DNA of 64,000 nucleotides from Sphingomonas sp. PR090111-T3T-6A. GTDB lineage: Bacteria; Pseudomonadota; Alphaproteobacteria; Sphingomonadales; Sphingomonadaceae. The DNA lies in assembly GCF_000383095.1 (NCBI RefSeq), contig NZ_AORL01000021.1, positions 1,099,285 through 1,163,284 of the forward strand. The letters run 5' to 3'. Position 1 is the stretch's first letter, and each line of letters opens with the position of its first letter. The position numbers and the translations under genes were made by a program. The notes under the pieces are model-generated. The model did not search any database and was not told where the DNA came from. It saw only the letters and a program-made list of their open reading frames with translations. Positions 62,560 to 64,000 of the stretch are shown here, piece by piece.

Positions 62560-63261
62560 ATGGTGCCGCAAATGGAAACCGATCAGGTTGCGAATGCCTA
62601 TGGGCGGTGGGCGCCGGTCTATGACCTCGTGTTCGGGCCGGTGTTCCGGCAGGGCCGTCGCGCGGCGATCGACGTGGCGGAGCAGATCGGCGGCCGTATT
62701 CTCGAAGTGGGCGTGGGCACGGGCATCTCGCTGCCGGGCTACGACAAGGCCAACCGCATCACCGGCGTCGATATCTCCGAGCCGATGCTCGAAAAGGCGC
62801 GCCAGCGCGTCCGCGCGCTCAAGCTCGGCCATGTCGAGGCGATTGAGGTGATGGACGCCGAGAACATGGATTTCCCCGACAACAGCTTCGACGTGGTGGT
62901 GGCGCAATATGTCATCACTTCGGTGCCGAACCCGGAGAAGGCGCTGGACGAGTTCGCCCGCGTCGTGCGTCCCGGCGGCGAGATCGTTATCACCACCCGC
63001 GTCGGCGCCGAGCAGGGCATCCGCGGCAAGATCGAGAAGGCGCTGATGCCGGTGACGAGCCGGCTGGGCTTCCGCACCGAGTTCGCCTTCTCGCGCTATT
63101 CCGACTGGGCTGAGGCGATGCCCGAGATCGAGCTGATCGAGCGCCGCGAGCTGCCGCCGCTCGGCCATTTCTCGCTGGTGCGCTTTCGCAAGATGGCATT
63201 GGCGGCCAACGACTCCATCAACGGGGCCGTCCGGGCGCCCGTCAACGAGGTGGTTCAATGA
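62560..63261 (+). CDS. PmtA-like lipid N-methyltransferase
   Basis: 233 residues from ATG 62560, which has AGGAGG exactly 6 bases upstream; a TTG at 62554 is also in frame. Motif I is ILEVGVGTGISLPGY (near 48-62), followed by ITGVDISEPMLEKAR, MDFPDNSFDVVVAQYV and FARVVRPGGEIVITTR. Together with YGRWAPVYDLVFGPVFRQGR at the N-terminus, this is the pattern of PmtA-type phosphatidylethanolamine N-methyltransferases, which make phosphatidylcholine or its methylated intermediates. It is divergent from the LpxH-like gene, and its stop overlaps the next gene by 4 bases. Confidence 0.87.
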   Translation: MVPQMETDQVANAYGRWAPVYDLVFGPVFRQGRRAAIDVAEQIGGRILEVGVGTGISLPGYDKANRITGVDISEPMLEKARQRVRALKLGHVEAIEVMDAENMDFPDNSFDVVVAQYVITSVPNPEKALDEFARVVRPGGEIVITTRVGAEQGIRGKIEKALMPVTSRLGFRTEFAFSRYSDWAEAMPEIELIERRELPPLGHFSLVRFRKMALAANDSINGAVRAPVNEVVQ

Positions 63262-63866
63262 AGAGCTTCCGCGAACATCTGCATGAACAGCGCTGGGACG
63301 ACCATCGCTATTATCACCACAGCCTGGTCAACCAGAGCCTGCACTTCCTGTCGGCATGCACGTTCCTGACGGCCTATGTGCTGATGTTCAAGGACCCGGC
63401 GTTGGCGAGCCTGCTCGCCTGGACGGTCGCCATGACCAGCCGCCAGATCGGCCACTTCTTCTTCGAGCCGAAGGGTTATGACGTCGCGAACGACGCCAGC
63501 CACGAGTATAAGGAAGACGTGAAGGTCGGCTACAACCTCGCCCGCAAGTGGGTGTTCATGACGATCTGGGCGCTGACCCCGGTGGCGCTCTGGGCCAACC
63601 CGACGCTGTTCGGCCTGTTCGACAAGCCGGCGGGCGTGATGGAGTTTCTGCGTCACCTCGGCCTGGTGTGGCTGGCGCTGGGCGCCGGCGGCCTCGTCTT
63701 CCGCGTCGTGCAGCTCTTCTTCGTGCGCGATGTGCAGACCGGGCTGGTGTGGGGCGCCAAGATCCTCACCGATCCGTTCAACGACTTCAAGCTCTACCGC
63801 AAGGCGCCGGGCCGCCTGATGCGCGGCGAGCGCCTGGACAATTGGGCGACCGTCGAGGCCAACTGA
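63258..63866 (+). CDS. DUF962/Mpo1-like membrane protein
   Basis: 202 residues. It begins KSFREHLHEQRWDDHRYYHHSLVNQSLHFLSACTF and soon contains SRQIGHFFFEP, a pattern of spaced histidines near membrane helices. It resembles the DUF962/Mpo1 proteins, whose yeast member takes part in alpha-oxidation of 2-hydroxy fatty acids from phytosphingosine (family knowledge, resemblance weak). Two further hydrophobic segments follow (FMTIWALTPVALWA, LVWLALGAGGLVFRVVQLF). It overlaps the methyltransferase by 4 bases and is followed by a strong terminator. Confidence 0.68.
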   Translation: MKSFREHLHEQRWDDHRYYHHSLVNQSLHFLSACTFLTAYVLMFKDPALASLLAWTVAMTSRQIGHFFFEPKGYDVANDASHEYKEDVKVGYNLARKWVFMTIWALTPVALWANPTLFGLFDKPAGVMEFLRHLGLVWLALGAGGLVFRVVQLFFVRDVQTGLVWGAKILTDPFNDFKLYRKAPGRLMRGERLDNWATVEAN

Positions 63867-63883
63867 GCTTCGGATGAAGTCTG

Positions 63884-63920
63884 GGGCGTCTCGGTTCCGG
63901 CCGAGGCGCCCTTTTCTTTT
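63884..63920 (+). terminator. Rho-independent terminator after the lipid-gene pair
   Basis: Stem GGGCGTCTCGG/CCGAGGCGCCC (11 bases, one G-U pair), loop TTCCGG, then TTTTCTTTT. It is 18 bases past the stop. Confidence 0.88.
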
Positions 63921-63942
63921 GATCGGAAGGCGGCCCCTCATT

Positions 63943-63961
63943 CTCCCCATGAAATGGGGAG
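63943..63961. repeat. CTCCCCAT/ATGGGGAG palindrome at window end
   Basis: Perfect 8-base arms with a GAA loop, inside a G-rich stretch (GGTGGTGGAGGGG follows) that resembles intergenic repeat elements of alphaproteobacteria. Only one copy is seen here, and the window ends inside it, so this is uncertain. Confidence 0.35.
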
Positions 63962-64000
63962 GGGGACCGCCGCAGGTGGTGGAGGGGTTGTCAGCCTCAA

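Overview
The window reads as chromosomal DNA of a high-GC alphaproteobacterium, most likely a member of the Sphingomonadales. The clues are a CcrM (GANTC) DNA methyltransferase, an aa3-oxidase subunit IV peptide directly upstream of transhydrogenase subunit alpha, and a Kdo/KpsC/KpsS capsule locus without lipid A or O-antigen genes beside it. I saw no rRNA, tRNA, CRISPR array, phage or insertion sequence.

Region 1 (1-16 kb) is mostly housekeeping. It holds the start of pntA with the oxidase peptide, a sigma-54-type response regulator, the coupled pair ccrM-folP, rnhB, msrA, a UDP-sugar dehydrogenase, the overlapping set glmM-DUF1272-thiD, a TsaC/Sua5 protein, a POT peptide transporter, a nitroreductase, a GntR repressor and a periplasmic TonB-domain protein. 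Three copies of an inverted-repeat element sit at gene 3' ends. Upstream of ccrM there is a dense cluster of ten GANTC sites.

Region 2 (15-36 kb) is a capsule locus. kdsA, kdsD (kpsF) and kdsB supply CMP-Kdo. KpsC and KpsS are the families that build the Kdo linker. KpsM and KpsE are the export permease and periplasmic partner, but no KpsT ATPase or outer-membrane channel is visible. Then follow an asparagine-synthetase-like protein without a glutaminase cysteine, an SGNH-like protein, a GSCFA protein, a sulfotransferase-like protein and a 1303-residue RgpF/glycosyltransferase fusion. All are coupled by 4-base overlaps or short gaps, which suggests a capsule-decoration pathway. An M23 peptidase closes the run.

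Region 3 (37-58 kb) pairs two RTX-repeat proteins with a complete type I secretion system (TolC, ABC, HlyD-type), a second sulfotransferase and a cluster of large multidomain glycosyltransferases. The layout recalls S-layer loci in which an RTX surface protein, its exporter and surface-polysaccharide genes lie together. Two small modules, one of NPDV/HYxxxGxxEGR type and one beta-rich type, recur in several of the enzymes.

Region 4 (58-64 kb) holds an APC-type permease, two small unknown proteins, and two divergent units that look lipid-related. One is an overlapping glycosyltransferase and LpxH-like phosphoesterase. The other is a PmtA-like methyltransferase overlapping a DUF962/Mpo1-like membrane protein and ending in a clear terminator.
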